Made by a program: the position numbers and the translations under genes. From the NCBI GenBank assembly GCA_963969495.1, contig OZ018324.1, forward strand, positions 136,926,327 to 136,990,326: a DNA stretch of 64,000 nucleotides, written 5' to 3'. The stretch comes from Ceratothoa steindachneri (Eukaryota; Arthropoda; Malacostraca; Isopoda; Cymothoidae). This document shows positions 10,917-23,764 of the stretch, in pieces; the first letter of the stretch is position 1; each line of letters begins with the position of its first letter. The notes under the pieces were generated by a model. The model was not told the DNA's origin. It saw only the letters and a list, made by a program, of their open reading frames with translations, and searched no databases.

Positions 10917-13101
10917 TTGTTTAAGTACAACTCCTTGATTAACAATAGTGACCATCAGATAGTTCGTTTTAACTTGGGAATTGAGAAGGGTAAAATAACT
11001 GAGAATGCTGAAAAAGTTCCAAATTTTCATAAGGGAGATTATGTAAAACTTCGAAGCTTGCTAAATTTGGTAGACTGGGATATAGAATTCAGAGGTAAAA
11101 ATGCTTATGGGATGTGGGATACTTTCAAGCATATAATAAATGTAGTCCAAGAACAATGTATCCCAATGAAGGCCATTAGGAACAAAAGTAGGAAACCATT
11201 ATGGTGGAATCAGGAGATAGCTAGAAAAATTTCAGAGAAGAAAAGGGCATATAAAAAATTACAGGTAGAAAATAATATTCAAAATTTAAGTGATTATAGA
11301 ATGGCTAGGAATGAGTTAAATAAGATTATAAAGAAGAACAAAAGGGTGTCAGAAATTAAATTAGCTCAGGATAGCAACAAAGATCCTAGAAAGTTCTTTA
11401 GTTACTATAAAATTAATAACAAGTCTGGCAGAGTTAAAATAGGACCTATCAAATATGAAGGGTTTGTGAGAGAAACTGATGAGGAAATAGTTGAGGTACT
11501 AAATGGTCATTTTGCATCAGTATTTACAAAAGAGAAACTAAATAGTCCTATGTATAGTACTCATAGGTCAGGAAAAGAGGTGTTTACTAACATTTGTGTG
11601 GATCGGAGGATGATAAAAGGACTAATAGGTGATTTAGATACTACCAAGGCCTCCGGCCCTGATAATATTCATTCTAGGATACTTAAAGAAGGGGTAGAAA
11701 GTATCTCAATAGCTCTGGACAAGTTATATACTAGGTCATTGGAATATGGAGAAATACCCGATGATTGGAAGAGAGCGAATGTAGTCCCCATTTTCAAGAA
11801 GGGTAGTAAAGAAGATCCAAATAACTTTAGACCGGTTAGCCTAACTCCTGTAGTCTGTAAAATTCTTGAGAAAATAGTTAAAAAAGGGATTTGCCAACAT
11901 CTAGAGAGGGAGGGGTTAATCAGCGATGCTCAGCATGGGTTTAGATCAGGTAGATCATGTTTGACTAACTTACTAGACTTTCTGGAGTTTGTAACAGATC
12001 AAGTAGATAAGGGAGAGAATGTAGATATAATTTACTTAGATTTTAGTAAAGCATTTGATAAGGTACCACACAGGAGACTAGTTCATAAATTAAAAATGAT
12101 TGGAATATGTGGGGGTGTTTCAAATTGGATAGCTGAGTGGCTGAAAGACAGGAAGCAAAGGGTAGTGCTAAATGGTGTAAAGTCAGAGTGGAGGGATGTT
12201 ATCAGTGGGGTTCCTCAGGGATCAGTTCTCGGTCCATTATTATTTGTCATCTATATAAACGATCTTGGGGAGGCAGTTAATAATAAAGTGTCAATTTTTG
12301 CGGATGATACCAAATTAGCAGCTGTAGTTAAAGATATTGATGATAATTTTAAAGTGCAGGGGGACTTAAATAAATTGTTATCCTGGGCACATAAGTGGCA
12401 AATGACTTTCAACCTTGATAAGTGCAAAGTTATTAACATGGGAAAAGATAATAGAGAATTTAACTATGAAATGGATGGGCATTGGCTGAGCTCAGTAGAG
12501 GATGAGAAAGATCTAGGAGTAGTAATAGATAAGTCATTAAGCTTTTCTAAGCAGTGTATTGAAGCAAGAAATAGGGCAAATAGAGTGCTGGGTTTTATTT
12601 AGAGAAATGTCAGTTACAAAAGTAAGGAGGTTATTCTTAAACTCTATAACTCTTATGTTAGGCCACATCTAGAGTACTGTATACAGGCATGGTCCCCACA
12701 TTTTAGATACGATATTAACCTTCTTGAGTCAGTGCAACGGAGGGCAACAAAGATTATTCCTTCCCTGAGGCACCTTGAATATGAAGATAGACTGAGGGTA
12801 TTAAATATGTTCTCGTTCGAATGGAGGTGTGTGAGAGGGGATATGATTGAGCTCTTTAAAATTTTTTCTGGGATAGATAAATTGGATGTTAGCAAGTTTT
12901 TTGAGTTAGATGATGGAAAGGTCACCACTTGAAAATTAAAAAGCAAAGGTGTAGGTTGGATTTAAGAAAATATTTTTTCACCAATAGAGTGGTAGACTTC
13001 TGGAACAAATTGCCGCAGAGGGTAGTAGGTAGTCCAAATCTAAATGTATTTAAGAGTAGGTTGGATGAGTTTATGGGAAGGGAAGGTTGTGATGGTTCCT
13101 A
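10917..13101 (+). pseudogene. Reverse transcriptase ORF2 of LINE Q, lightly damaged
   Basis: A 561-residue open frame (10917-12602) begins with the end of the endonuclease (NNSDHQIVRF) and contains RT motifs in order: NNFRPVSLTPVVCKILE, AQHGFRSGRSCLTNLLDF, IIYLDFSKAFDKVPHRR, GVPQGSVLGPLLF, IFADDTKLA (catalytic Asp pair present), and EKDLGVVIDKSLSFSKQC. A TAG at 12600-12602 interrupts it; the same frame resumes to 12930. A +1 change near 12925 then leads to the family C-terminus (FFTNRVVDFWNKLPQRVV), ending at a TAA at about 13101. One stop and one frameshift make this one of the better-preserved RTs here. The start methionine is arbitrary because the 5' part is missing. Confidence 0.9.
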
Positions 13102-13256
13102 AATTTTGTATATATTAATATTGTTTGTATATATCTATAGCTGCATGATTTAGTTCTTGACAAGCCTTGATTGGTGATACCCTTGTTTCTGGATGCAATC
13201 CTCTGGATGTAGTTTTCCTGGGAGTTTGGGTGCCTTGAAAAAGAGGCCGCTTGACT

Positions 13257-13296
13257 CGGATGACCTATGATGAGCCCTTGTGGCTTTTGTCATCCG
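13257..13296 (+). other. 3' UTR hairpin 1 of LINE Q
   Basis: CGGATGAC (13257-13264) pairs perfectly with GTCATCCG (13289-13296) around a 24-nt loop containing GCCCTTGTGGCTTTT. Confidence 0.75.
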
Positions 13297-13373
13297 TTAT
13301 ATTATATTGTGGGGGACTTTTATTTTGTCTTTCCCTGGTGATGGTGCTTTTTGTGGGTGGGTTTTGACGGAGG

Positions 13374-13413
13374 CGGATCACCTTTGATAGGCCCTTGTGG
13401 CTTTTGTCATCCG
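13374..13413 (+). other. 3' UTR hairpin 2 of LINE Q, adjacent to tail
   Basis: CGGATCAC (13374-13381) pairs with GTCATCCG (13406-13413) with one mismatch. The loop again contains GCCCTTGTGGCTTTT. The (ATGTT)n-like tail starts directly after it. Confidence 0.75.
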
Positions 13414-13441
13414 TGTAATTATGTTATGTTATGTATGTTAT

Positions 13442-13916
13442 ATCTCTCTAAGAGTTCTATATATGTTTGATTATTATTATCTTGATTCTTGACTTCTTTA
13501 AACTTTAAGGGTTCTTTGTGCCATACGTAGCGATTCGAGGATACAATATAAAAAAAATTGTTAAAACAAACTAAAACTTTAATTAAAACAGAAAAACAAC
13601 TAAACATGAACCACAGAAATATTACGAACTAAATACACAGTAAGGACTTCAATAAATTTTAAATAAGGCTTTCTAACTTGACCTACTTGACATTATAGTG
13701 ATGGTTGATCCACCACTCACTTTAATTTAAAAAAACAAATGCTAACGGCCTTAACCGGCCGCAACTACCTTTGTGGATACCCCTTGGAACGGGTTTGAGT
13801 CTGACCTTGACCTCAATGAGCTACTTTACCTCTGGAATGTTATTGTCTCCAAGACGCGTGCCGACCGGCCAGATGGAGGTTGCGGACGAATAACTTGAAA
13901 GCCACAAAAGACTTTA
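13442..13916. other. Unassigned non-coding DNA
   Basis: AT-rich sequence moving into GC-richer sequence after about 13740. No coding motif, RNA or known repeat was recognised. Confidence 0.5.
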
Positions 13917-13984
13917 GCGAATGTGGCAGCTGGGGAGCCACACGACTCCGGCGAATGTGGCAGCTGGGGAGCCACACGACTCCG
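13917..13984. repeat. 34-bp exact tandem duplication
   Basis: A 34-bp unit (GCGAATGTGGCAGCTGGGGA then GCCACACGACTCCG) occurs twice head to tail (13917-13950, 13951-13984). A degenerate partial third copy (GCCACAAAAGACTTTAGCGAA) lies just upstream. Confidence 0.92.
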
Positions 13985-14134
13985 GCAGGAAGGGATATCA
14001 CCACGGGATAGTGAAAGAATGTTCCTTTCTCCTCTTCAGATTACACTGGGGAGCAATTCGCACTGTCTAGCGATGCGCTAAAGCTTGAATACTTTGACTC
14101 AGGAGAGTGCTGGGGGGAGTGGACTCGTAGGGGT

Positions 14135-14612
14135 CTTCTTCAAGGGCGAGGACTATCCCTCTGCTTAAGGATGTACCAGGATAGGAGGGTTCTCTCTGAC
14201 GAGAGTAAGTTGAACTTCGTTCTTAAACCAAGTTAACTTGACGTTCGGTGTGACCACCGGGAAACAGGCTCGAGGAGGAGTTTTTTCTTCTTCGTTTCGG
14301 TATTCCTCAAGGACGAGAACTATCTAGGTGCGTTTTGCTACACCAGGATAAGGAGGGGGGGTTCTCTGATGAGACTAAGTTGAATTTGAACAAGTTAACT
14401 AAAAGTTCGGTTTGGTAACCAGGAACTAGCTAGAGGATGAGCTTCTTCTTAGTTCCAGTCTTCCTCAAGGGCGAGGCCTCTCTCTTTGCTTTGGGATACA
14501 CCAGAATAGAAGGGGGATTCTCTGATTAGAATAAGTTGAACTTGAACAAGTTAACTTAAAGTTCGGTTTGGTAACCAGGAACTAGCTCGAGGAGGAGCTT
14601 CTTCTTAGTCCC
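14135..14612. repeat. Three-copy ~160-bp tandem repeat
   Basis: Units start near 14135, 14302 and 14460, each with a TCTTCAAGGGCGAGG-like block, a TACACCAGGATA block, AGTTGAACTTGAACAAGTTA and GTTCGGTTTGGTAACCAGGA. Copies 2 and 3 are closest. No coding signal is visible. Confidence 0.85.
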
Positions 14613-15523
14613 TTCTCTTGGTTGCCCGGCCTCTCTTGCCGGGGACTTCGTAGCCTTGTTAACTCACGTATTCTACCTCGTTTTTCCCAAGTTTTTGGTA
14701 TATATACCGTCACCCCACTAGGGTAGGGATAGGAGGGGGGGGGGGCTGGACAGGCCGCAGGAGGGCTCTTACTCCAACGGTTTTTCTCCGGAAGTCTTAC
14801 CTCTGGTCCTGCTAGGCCTTAGAGCTTAAGAGAAACGCGTCTCTAATTTCGTACTTGAATTGAAATTGAATACACACTCGTAGGGGAGATCTGGCAGGTT
14901 TAACCGTTCTGCTTTTCATAGGGACGAGGGGCGAGGGTCTGTGGTTACCAAATTGACCCAAGGTGCCTACACGGCAGCCCGGATGTTTTGTGGTCAACGT
15001 TCCGTGTCTCAACTGAGAGAGGAGGGATGTGATAGAACGGGTTGAGGTCGCGTTAATTTCAACCACTATCACATGTTATTTAAAACCACGATGCTCCCCA
15101 CGTGCATCTTTGCTTTGAAGCTGGGCACCTTATCGCAGTCACCTGAGTCAATGTTTAAACAAGTAGGTTTATCATCTCCCCCCCATCCGTTAGCCCCATC
15201 CGCCGCAACGCCAGATTGAGTTAGGCTTATGGGCAGATAAGGCTTGTTCTCAGGCTCGGCTGTGCATTCCCTCGAAGCTCCCACTCCATTGTCCCCCACG
15301 CCAAGGGAGTGTCTCGACTATTTAGATAGAAACTTTACCACTAAGATCAGATTGGAGATCCAGATTCTCGTCGCGAAACATCACTACGTCCCACTCTCAC
15401 CTTGTGCGCCAAGGGACCTCGACCTCGAGATTCACCATCACTTGTCCAGAAGGAGGACAATATTCCTTGAGTGCCAAAGGTTCGAGCCTTTCCGACGTCA
15501 AGTCCCCAAGGCTTCCCCCCCCC
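14613..15523. other. Unassigned GC-richer DNA
   Basis: No recognised gene. The open frame starting at 15244 has no family resemblance and runs into the minisatellite downstream. Together with the flanking tandem repeats this could be the non-coding part or LTR of an unidentified retroelement, but no TG...CA pair or second copy was found. Confidence 0.4.
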
Positions 15524-15925
15524 CTGTTGTTCAAAGGAGAACAGCATTAGAACAGCCATTGTTCGTTTTGAGCCCTTCGCCAAGAAACGGTTCTCATCCC
15601 CCCCTGTTGTTCAAGGAGAACAGCATTAGAACAGCCATAGCCATTGTTCGTTTTGAGCCCTTCGCCAAGAAACGGTTCTCATCCCCCACTGTTGTTCAAG
15701 GGAGAACAGCATTAGAACAGCCATTGTTCGTTTTGAGCCCGTTCACCAAGAAACGGTTCTCACCCTTCCCCATTGTTGTTCAGAAGAGAACAACATTAGA
15801 ACAGCCATTGTTCTTGAGCCCGTAGACAAGAGACGGTTCTCACCCCCCCCTGTTGTTCAGAAGAGAACAACGTAGAACAGCCATTGTTCTTCAAGCCATT
15901 CGTCGAGAAACGGTTCTCATTCCCA
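15524..15925. repeat. Five-copy ~80-bp minisatellite
   Basis: Units start with CTGTTGTTCA near 15524, 15604, 15689, 15772 and 15850. Each has GAGAACAGCATTAGAACAGC, CATTGTTCGTTTTGAGCCC and AAGAAACGGTTCTCA, followed by a C-run of variable length. Unit length drifts between about 78 and 85 bp. Confidence 0.92.
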
Positions 15926-16452
15926 AGACGCCACGTCAGGATCATTTTATTCCCCCTCCTTCAGCTGGAACTCGCCAGCGGACCGAAAATTCCTTCACGT
16001 CGCCTTCCTCTGCACAACAAGTATAAATTACGTAAGCCGAACGTTACCTTTGAGTATTTAACCCTTTTGTCAATTCTATCCTGTGCTTTAAATGGTTGAG
16101 CGAACCATCACCTCCCTTTAACTTTATATTTGTTTTACCTTTTTAAATCTTTTAATCCTCGGATTAGCTCGAGTCCCCACGACCCTTTCCATTCTCTGTT
16201 TATGTCAATATTTTCCGTTTTGTGTGTTGTTGATAATTATTATTAATAATACTCTATTTTATTAATGATAGAAATATTATTATCCTTGAGCTCAGTTCCA
16301 CTTCTTAAGCATATCGAAGATACATAATATCGACCCGCCAGACATCCACGCACTCTAAAGATAATTAATAAGTTCCCTCAACGAATAGTTATATGTATAT
16401 GGTATATCGTCGAGAGTCCATTCTACGACAAGGGAGAAGGTCGATTCCTCTT

Positions 16453-16454
<2 letters not shown>
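15926..16454. other. Unassigned DNA
   Basis: No coding or RNA signal recognised; AT content rises toward the TA array. Confidence 0.4.

Positions 16455-16520
<66 letters not shown>
16455..16520. repeat. (TA)n microsatellite
   Basis: About 66 bp of uninterrupted AT/TA repeat. Confidence 0.97.
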
Positions 16521-16525
<5 letters not shown>

Positions 16526-19500
16526 GAATCAAACACGTTTGTTTTCTCGTTTCCTTGTTTTCATTACTTGATATAAAATTTATGTTGTATTTTTAGGTTT
16601 TCTTTTACTTTGCTTTCTTATTTATTCTGTCTTTATACTCCTAATTTCTCAAATTTCATCTTTTATCTTCCTTTACAAATTATCTCTTCCTAATAAATAT
16701 GCTTTCATCCTTTTTCTTTAGGTGATTTATTGCCTATTGATGCTTGATGGAAACCGAGACTGGCTATTGACTGTACACAAGCATCTTTTAATCGCAAATT
16801 TATTGCTTAAAATGGTTGGAAAAAATGTGAGAAATCCTTGAAGGAAACGCTTGTCCGGTATAGCCAATTTTCACTGCTTCTAAAAATATATCATTTTTGT
16901 GAAGATTTATTGTGGAGTTGGCCATAAATATTCCGCCTCTTGCATTATATCGGGTTTTGATCAAAAACTATAATGAATGAGGAAGCTCCAAAAATATGGG
17001 TGTACACGATTTTTTAAGGACAAAGGGATTGTGGGAAAAGTTTCGAGCGAGAGGGAATATTAATGGTAACTCGGGGTGCAAAAAAAATGATTAGAAAGAA
17101 CAAGTGAACAAAAATATAGCAATGGAGAAAATTAATAAGTTAAAAATTCAGGCTTGGAGTGAAAGCTTTCACGTGAACGATAAAAAGTCAATACATTCAA
17201 AATTCTGTTTTTTTGAAGCCAAATTCATATACTTATTTATTGTAGCCTCAAATAATGCACATTAGACTTGGAGGAACGATGCATCTCTAACCAGCATGTC
17301 TCCGCAAGTGGATGTCACGCTTACGAACACCATAGCAATCCGCCATTGCACCACCACCAATATCCAATCTGCTGCAAGATCTACTCAATCTCTGTTACGA
17401 CCAAACCTGGGTCTCTCACGCCCAGCGTGGTTGTTTCGTGAGAAAGGATTTGGCCAAGCTTTCTAACAAGTCACTACACTAGGAGAATGTCATAGTCAAG
17501 AAGGATTCAGAGAATTCACCGGCGAGTTTTTCGAAGTCTAGCCTATGGAAGAAAGATAGCAGCAAGGGGGAACGACAACATCGTCAGTGACTGAAGTTCG
17601 GCGTACTTCAACCAGTAGCCTATCTCGAGGTTACCTACACTGACGAGAGACACCAATTATGCTCTAAACCTTTCGTGCTCAGGGCTTGACATACGAGCTT
17701 CTCCATTTAGAGATGATATCGAGATTGTTTTGGATTAGGTCCTTGGATGTATAAGGATTAATAGGAACGAGCGTGCCGATTAGGAGACCAGGCAGTTTGT
17801 ACAGACTGAACTAGCGGAACGACATTTCGCTCTTCCCTTCATTTACCACCAGACAGGAATCAGGACAGCCCATCGTGATTTGGGGCAAAGAAAATGGAAA
17901 AATGGCGGGTGGAATTTTTAGTTGCATGTTGTTGTTCCTCAACTATTCCTATTGACTTATGGTTCAATATCTCGTTGGACGAGGCGCTATCTTATGGAAG
18001 GCTCTTATGGATACTTCTGCCTTGAATATTTGGTCCTCATAAAATTATAACAATTATGTATGAGTGCCACAGCCTGGTGTATTGCGAGCGAGGTTTCTCT
18101 CACAGGTATCAACAAAATTAATGTTTTGAAATGGCCACCAAAACGAACATACTCGTATCTAAACTCCATATAAAAGATGTATATGAAATTTTAAAAAACG
18201 TGTCGCAAAGAAATCCAAAGAATAACGAGGATATTTAGTGTGCTGTAAGGAGGAATGCAACATTTATAGTGAAGACTGCTGCAAGTTGATAGAAAAGTAT
18301 GGCAAAATTTAATATCTGCAATTAACATATGTCAACCAACAAAATGTCAACTATTTTTTGTTTATTTAAACTTTTGTTCGGTGTTCAATTTTGTAGTGGT
18401 AATGAAATCAATTCCTTCAGAGTCTGGAGGACCTTAGATTAGATTATTCTACTACAATTTTAATAACTTTACGACATTTACTATAACATCGAAATTATTC
18501 AAACATTCATCGAATAAATAATTATTTAGCTTAACCCAATGACGTGTACATATTTAATTTTTTACTCCAAACACTACATCTGTACCACTCTGTGCTACTT
18601 TTCACTTTCTCACCGGAATATTTTATCGCCCTTCAAATGCATGGAATGTACGATAAACATCACATTAATTATGGTTTGCTTCAACGTCTTCCTCACAACA
18701 AAATCTATGGCGCCTTCGCAAAAGCAATGGAACATGTCGAGGACAGATGTTAAGATACATCAAGAAAACGTGTCGCGATTTTATGCACATGTTTGTGTGG
18801 CTTGTTAGAGCAGAAAGTGATGCCTCGAGCATTACATACTTTAATATCACAATCAGGTCGCTTTTGTTGCCAGGCAGATGCGCTCGTTGCAGGAAATCGT
18901 AAGTGTGTTTTGCTCAACACCATATGCGGCCAAGTAGCCCTCCATCAAGTAGTTTTGCTGCTAGAATATCCGTATTTGTTTTGTTTTGAAGACAGACCCG
19001 CATTACCTATCCCATCAGTTTTTATGAGATCAGGACCAAAATCAGCCTCTTCAGAAACAATTTTCTGTTTGCTTGTTTTTTTTATCTACATTTCTTTTAA
19101 TTCTTTAAATTTTTGTCCTATTTTTACGGATGAAAATGCGACTCTATTAAGCATCGCGTGAGAAAATAACACCTGTTCATGCCTCATGCGTTATGATAAT
19201 TTACGATTACAGCTCAGTACGATACGCCACACTCGGCCAGTAATTTTTTTTGTGTGTGAATGAATTACATGAACTGAAATGCGAGAGTCAGTAGGCTTTC
19301 TTCATACAAAATGTTATCCCTGGTCTGCTTTCATGCTACTTGTTATTTAAAATCATTAGTCATTATTCTTTATATTCTTCCTTCACTAAATCACAGCAAG
19401 CGGAGTCGATTCACATCAGCTATTTTCTTTACGAATTTGTTCTCAGAAGTTTTTTTCTATGGGTAGTGTGTTTCTTATTCGATTCTATCCTTATTTTTTA

Positions 19501-22500
19501 CTAATTTCCATATTGTTCTCACATTTTTTGTTTTCCCTCTTTCCTTCCATAGTAAGTAAACCTTCCTCGGATTACAAATTATATTTTCATTCTCAATATT
19601 CATCTTCAGCACTCAATTCAGAATTGGTGCCATAAAAGAACTTCAATAGCAGCCTTTCTCTCGTTGTCGAGGAATACAACTAATAAATATTTGGGTGGTT
19701 ACTCTTGAAATCACTACTTTAGACGCTTCCATTTTTATTCCACAAATAAATGTTTTTTTTTTCTATTCGCTTTAGAAGCATTAATTAGACCCCACTCTAC
19801 TCAAGTACAATCCTAGCTGGTAGGTTTAAATACTTAATAGTCTTAAGTATGAGCTCATGAAAGGTATGCCTAATGAGGCAGCGTAGAATTCATTTTCTCG
19901 ACGTCTTATTACCCTAGCCAAAGGAATACCGAATCCATATAGCATTGCATTAATTATTTCAGCGTGAATCATGTTTGATGTCGAGGTTTTCCATACAAGG
20001 ATTATAGGAGCTTTTCAGGCTGTGACTTCTAACTTAGCCTTGCTTTCATTTTTGGTTTAGCAGAAATCCTTTGTGGAATCCAAATGCAGTATAACTACAA
20101 ATGGAATATTTTGCAGGTAAAAAGTGAAATTTCTATATTTTTAATTTAATCTACAAAATTAATCAAGTCAGATGTCTTGTAAATTAAAAGTAATCATCGA
20201 ATTTTATTTTAGAAAGAAAGATATTACAACAGTTTGTGTGTTAATTCGTTGGCTCAATTTCTCCTTTGAAATTTAAAGAATTTTGCTCTGGGGAGGAATT
20301 CCAAACTGGTTAGTAACTCTTGATCTAAGGTCAAACCATTATTGCATTGACACTAGGGACGTTATAAATATCAACTACCCAAGAGTAACTCAAGGAAGCT
20401 TATTCTAAGGTTATCTGTATTTACAAACTGAGTCAGGTTGTTAGGCGAGGAATAAATAAAATGGGTTTCATCTTCCTGCGAGACAATTGTTTTTCCATTT
20501 CAATTCAACGATATTTTTGTCTAGTTAGTTTTCTTTTAATAGTGCTATCTTATTACCATTATATTTTTGTTGAATATTTAAATATATGCTTTATTAAATA
20601 ATTTAAATTTATGTATTTCCTACATATAAATATATTTATGGGTATCTCATCTTTGCCAGATTATTTGTGGGTCCACTAATTTTACTAAGTGATTCCGAAG
20701 TTGATGATATTTACTCTGACATTAGTCAAAGTTTTGGAATCAGTAGACGACGCGTTCTGAAATGCTCGATGCTATCAGATATTTCTTTCTGAAGAAAATT
20801 TGTCAATCCGTGGGCTCCATTCCACCTTTAAAATCCTAAAATTTTCTCCCTCGATGGAGATCCTCCTGGTCGAAAACCTTTCATCAAAACAATAAAGTTT
20901 GGGCCGTCCAATATTGGAGCACCTTACCTTACCTTACCTGACTGCCAGTCAGGTGACGTTGGAGAACATCACTGCAGTGTTATTTGTAAAAGTTTGAAAA
21001 TTAGCAAGAGTGTATCGTTGTTTCGGGTAAACCTAAAGAAATATACATATGGCGATGAGAGAAATTAATTGCACAAGATCGACATAATAAGAGATCAATT
21101 AGAAAAAAGTTAACATGGCCAAGAACAACTCCTATTGGGAGGTAGAGAATGGAATTGTACAAAGAATGGTACTGGTTTAGAGCTAAAATGACCTGGCTAC
21201 CATGAATAAGAATGAATGTAAATACTCTATAATGAGTTAGTGATAGACTGTAATGACGATCAAATCAAAATCGAGAGTGGACGCCATCACTCACGTTGAT
21301 GGAGACATTTCTACTTCCAGGAGAACAGCCAAGTTTGACAGCATAGGACAATAGATGATTATCCGACGTTATGTGTGAGAGAGAGCAATTTGACTCAGGA
21401 ACGATGAGGGTGGTAGCACGTAGTTGACAAAAGTCGGAGAGATTGTACAGCGTGAAATTCCTTCAGAAAAGCGGCAGTGATATGAGAAGATGATAGGAAG
21501 AAGAAACCCCAGATCACTTGAATATTTCTCCCCCAGAAAGCTAAAGAGGGGGGAGATGTTCAATAGCAAAATGTTTAACAGAAATACGGTTCTTTCCGTT
21601 TCTCTTTTCATGTCACCTACAGTTGTGTAGTTCACCTTAATGAGTTCAGTTCTCACCTAGGTGGACAGTCTAGGGTCGTTAATAATACTAGAATTTTTTG
21701 TATAGCGTTCTTCAAGCCCACGGTCCTTCGAAGAACGTCCATCTATCGATTAAGTAAAAGCCAGAGAGAGGGGGCGGTCTTCAAAGCAGATTATTCCCCA
21801 TTCTCGCAGCAAATACAGAGAAAGCGCAATTACCTATCAACGTAGAGACTAGAAAGAACAATAAATAGGGAGCCGAACCAGAGCAGAGGGTTCTGGGTGT
21901 CGTTGCAATTTATTCCAGAACTCACATTCTCATCTTTACATTATCATTGTAGGGGTAATTCACTTACACTCAGAGATTCACCCTTCCAAATCTCACATCG
22001 AATTAGATCGTTCATGAGTTTACACAGTAATACCAAACCAGTGCATTGTGCCACCCTTTAGTCAAAAACACAACCACTATCTCTTTATCCCTAACCTGAA
22101 GAGTTATCTCCATATGAACTCCTTGCATTTCATTCTATTCATGCTCTTCATTCGGCTTTCACGTTCATTTTACATCTCGTAATCATCTGTAATCTCTCGT
22201 TTAACCATAAATAAATAATATATCTGCCTGTTATCCTTTGTAATTGCGTTCCTGGATCTCTGTTTGCCCTTAGTGTCTATTTCCCCGTTCTTTTATTTTT
22301 TTTCTGTCATTTTCTTGGTATGGTCATTACTAAGTTTTCTCTTTCTTACAAACAGTCTCCGAATTTCTCTCCCTCCCCCCCTCTTTTGATGTCCTCGTAA
22401 CTATTGTTAATTTAAATTCCGCATTATTTACTGGGTCACGTCTTTACTTTGAAATATAAATGAACTTTGCTTCACGGCAAATTTTATTACCTTAGAAAGT

Positions 22501-23699
22501 TGCAACAGAACATGATTTTCACATAAATGGACAAAAAAGAACTAGATCGGTTGTCTGTTCATTACAACGCCAAGAGTTGAGTTAGGAAGAATAATAAACA
22601 AGGGACCGCGATTCTGAAACTCTTGTGGTCATATAGACCTCATAAACAACTCATTCTTGGTTCTCATTTAATTTATGCTTTCTACATTAAATTTTAATCC
22701 TTAATCTATTGTTATGCATACTACTAGTTATGTAAAATTATTATATATTTGTAATGTATTTGTAATGTATATTTGTAATCTATATTTGTAACGTTTAATA
22801 TATTTATTTGTAATGTATATTTGTGTAATATCGGAGCAACAATCTCCAACTCCTTAATTAATTGCCCATAGCACAACCAACTAACCTCCTCCCATACAAC
22901 CGACTAACCTCCTCCTCCACACAACCAACTAACTTGCTACCGATACTTATTTAAGTTAAAAATTACCCATTTTAGGCAGTTCACCTCCAACCACTTAACG
23001 CGCTCCTAATGGAATTAATTTGCTCTAGCTTTTGCGTAGCTGTTCCATTAATGTGTTCTATTGTTTTGCGTTATTATTCAGTGCACTACTACTGCTACGT
23101 AAGTCCCTTATAGTTGCTAAGTTTGGCGCCTATGTACTCAAACCTCTCTCACGTGTGATAAGTACTATTAAGATTTTATTTATTGTATTAACTGTAAATA
23201 TGATATTCATGATTTCATATATTCATCTATAACCTTAATATATTATTTTCTATATTTTCTTTGTTTTACCTTATCAATAATAGGCTGTGCTATAAGTTGA
23301 ACTCTGATTTAAGCAATTTATGTAACTTATCATCGTTACTTAACTGTCGGTACACATTTGGGTTTCTTAAGACTGGCATAGAGTCCAGCTTAGCCTATAA
23401 TTGGCATTCTCGAATCTCGTGTTCATAACGAAGTTTTTATTAATCTTGTTTAGTGTTGTGGGACTCAACCCTGCCCGTAACACTATGTCCCTCGTTCTCC
23501 AATCATCATTTAATGTCAATATTAGAAGAAATGACATAGATGGGTTGCAGTTAACTCGGTTTATCTGCCTCATCGTGTGAAACAAGAGGGTGTATGAAAT
23601 GGGAAGGCTATGTGACAAAGGACTGAAGGCAGAGATAGTGATTATGAATGGTTAAAAGCAGACATTCCTGACTAGTATGAGTTAACCTCCTTCTCCAAA
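16521..23699. other. AT-rich DNA with no recognised gene
   Basis: About 7.2 kb with only short open frames (for example 18544-18753, 18793-19161, 21369-21656, 23032-23232, 23367-23618), none with a recognisable motif. Small local features are short (TATTTGTAATG) repeats near 22740-22830 and a perfect hairpin at 20936-20954. It is the largest stretch here without visible transposon remains. It could be intron or intergenic DNA. Confidence 0.5.
20921..20954. repeat. (ACCTT)3 plus perfect 8-bp hairpin
   Basis: Three ACCTT units lead into ACCTGACT-GCC-AGTCAGGT (20936-20954), an 8-bp stem with a 3-nt loop. Confidence 0.8.
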
Positions 23700-23764
23700 C
23701 TAATATTCCTAAGGCGTTTGAAGGTGGAAATTAGCCCAGGACGCCACCCTGGAGGGTACCACAT

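Noticed and set aside
15244..15825. 193-residue plus-strand open frame
   Set aside because: More than half is minisatellite translation; no known domain, and the frame shifts relative to repeat units.
18541..19161. Overlapping frames suggesting a small gene
   Set aside because: Several short frames in different phases, no motif, and AT-rich composition like the surrounding non-coding DNA.
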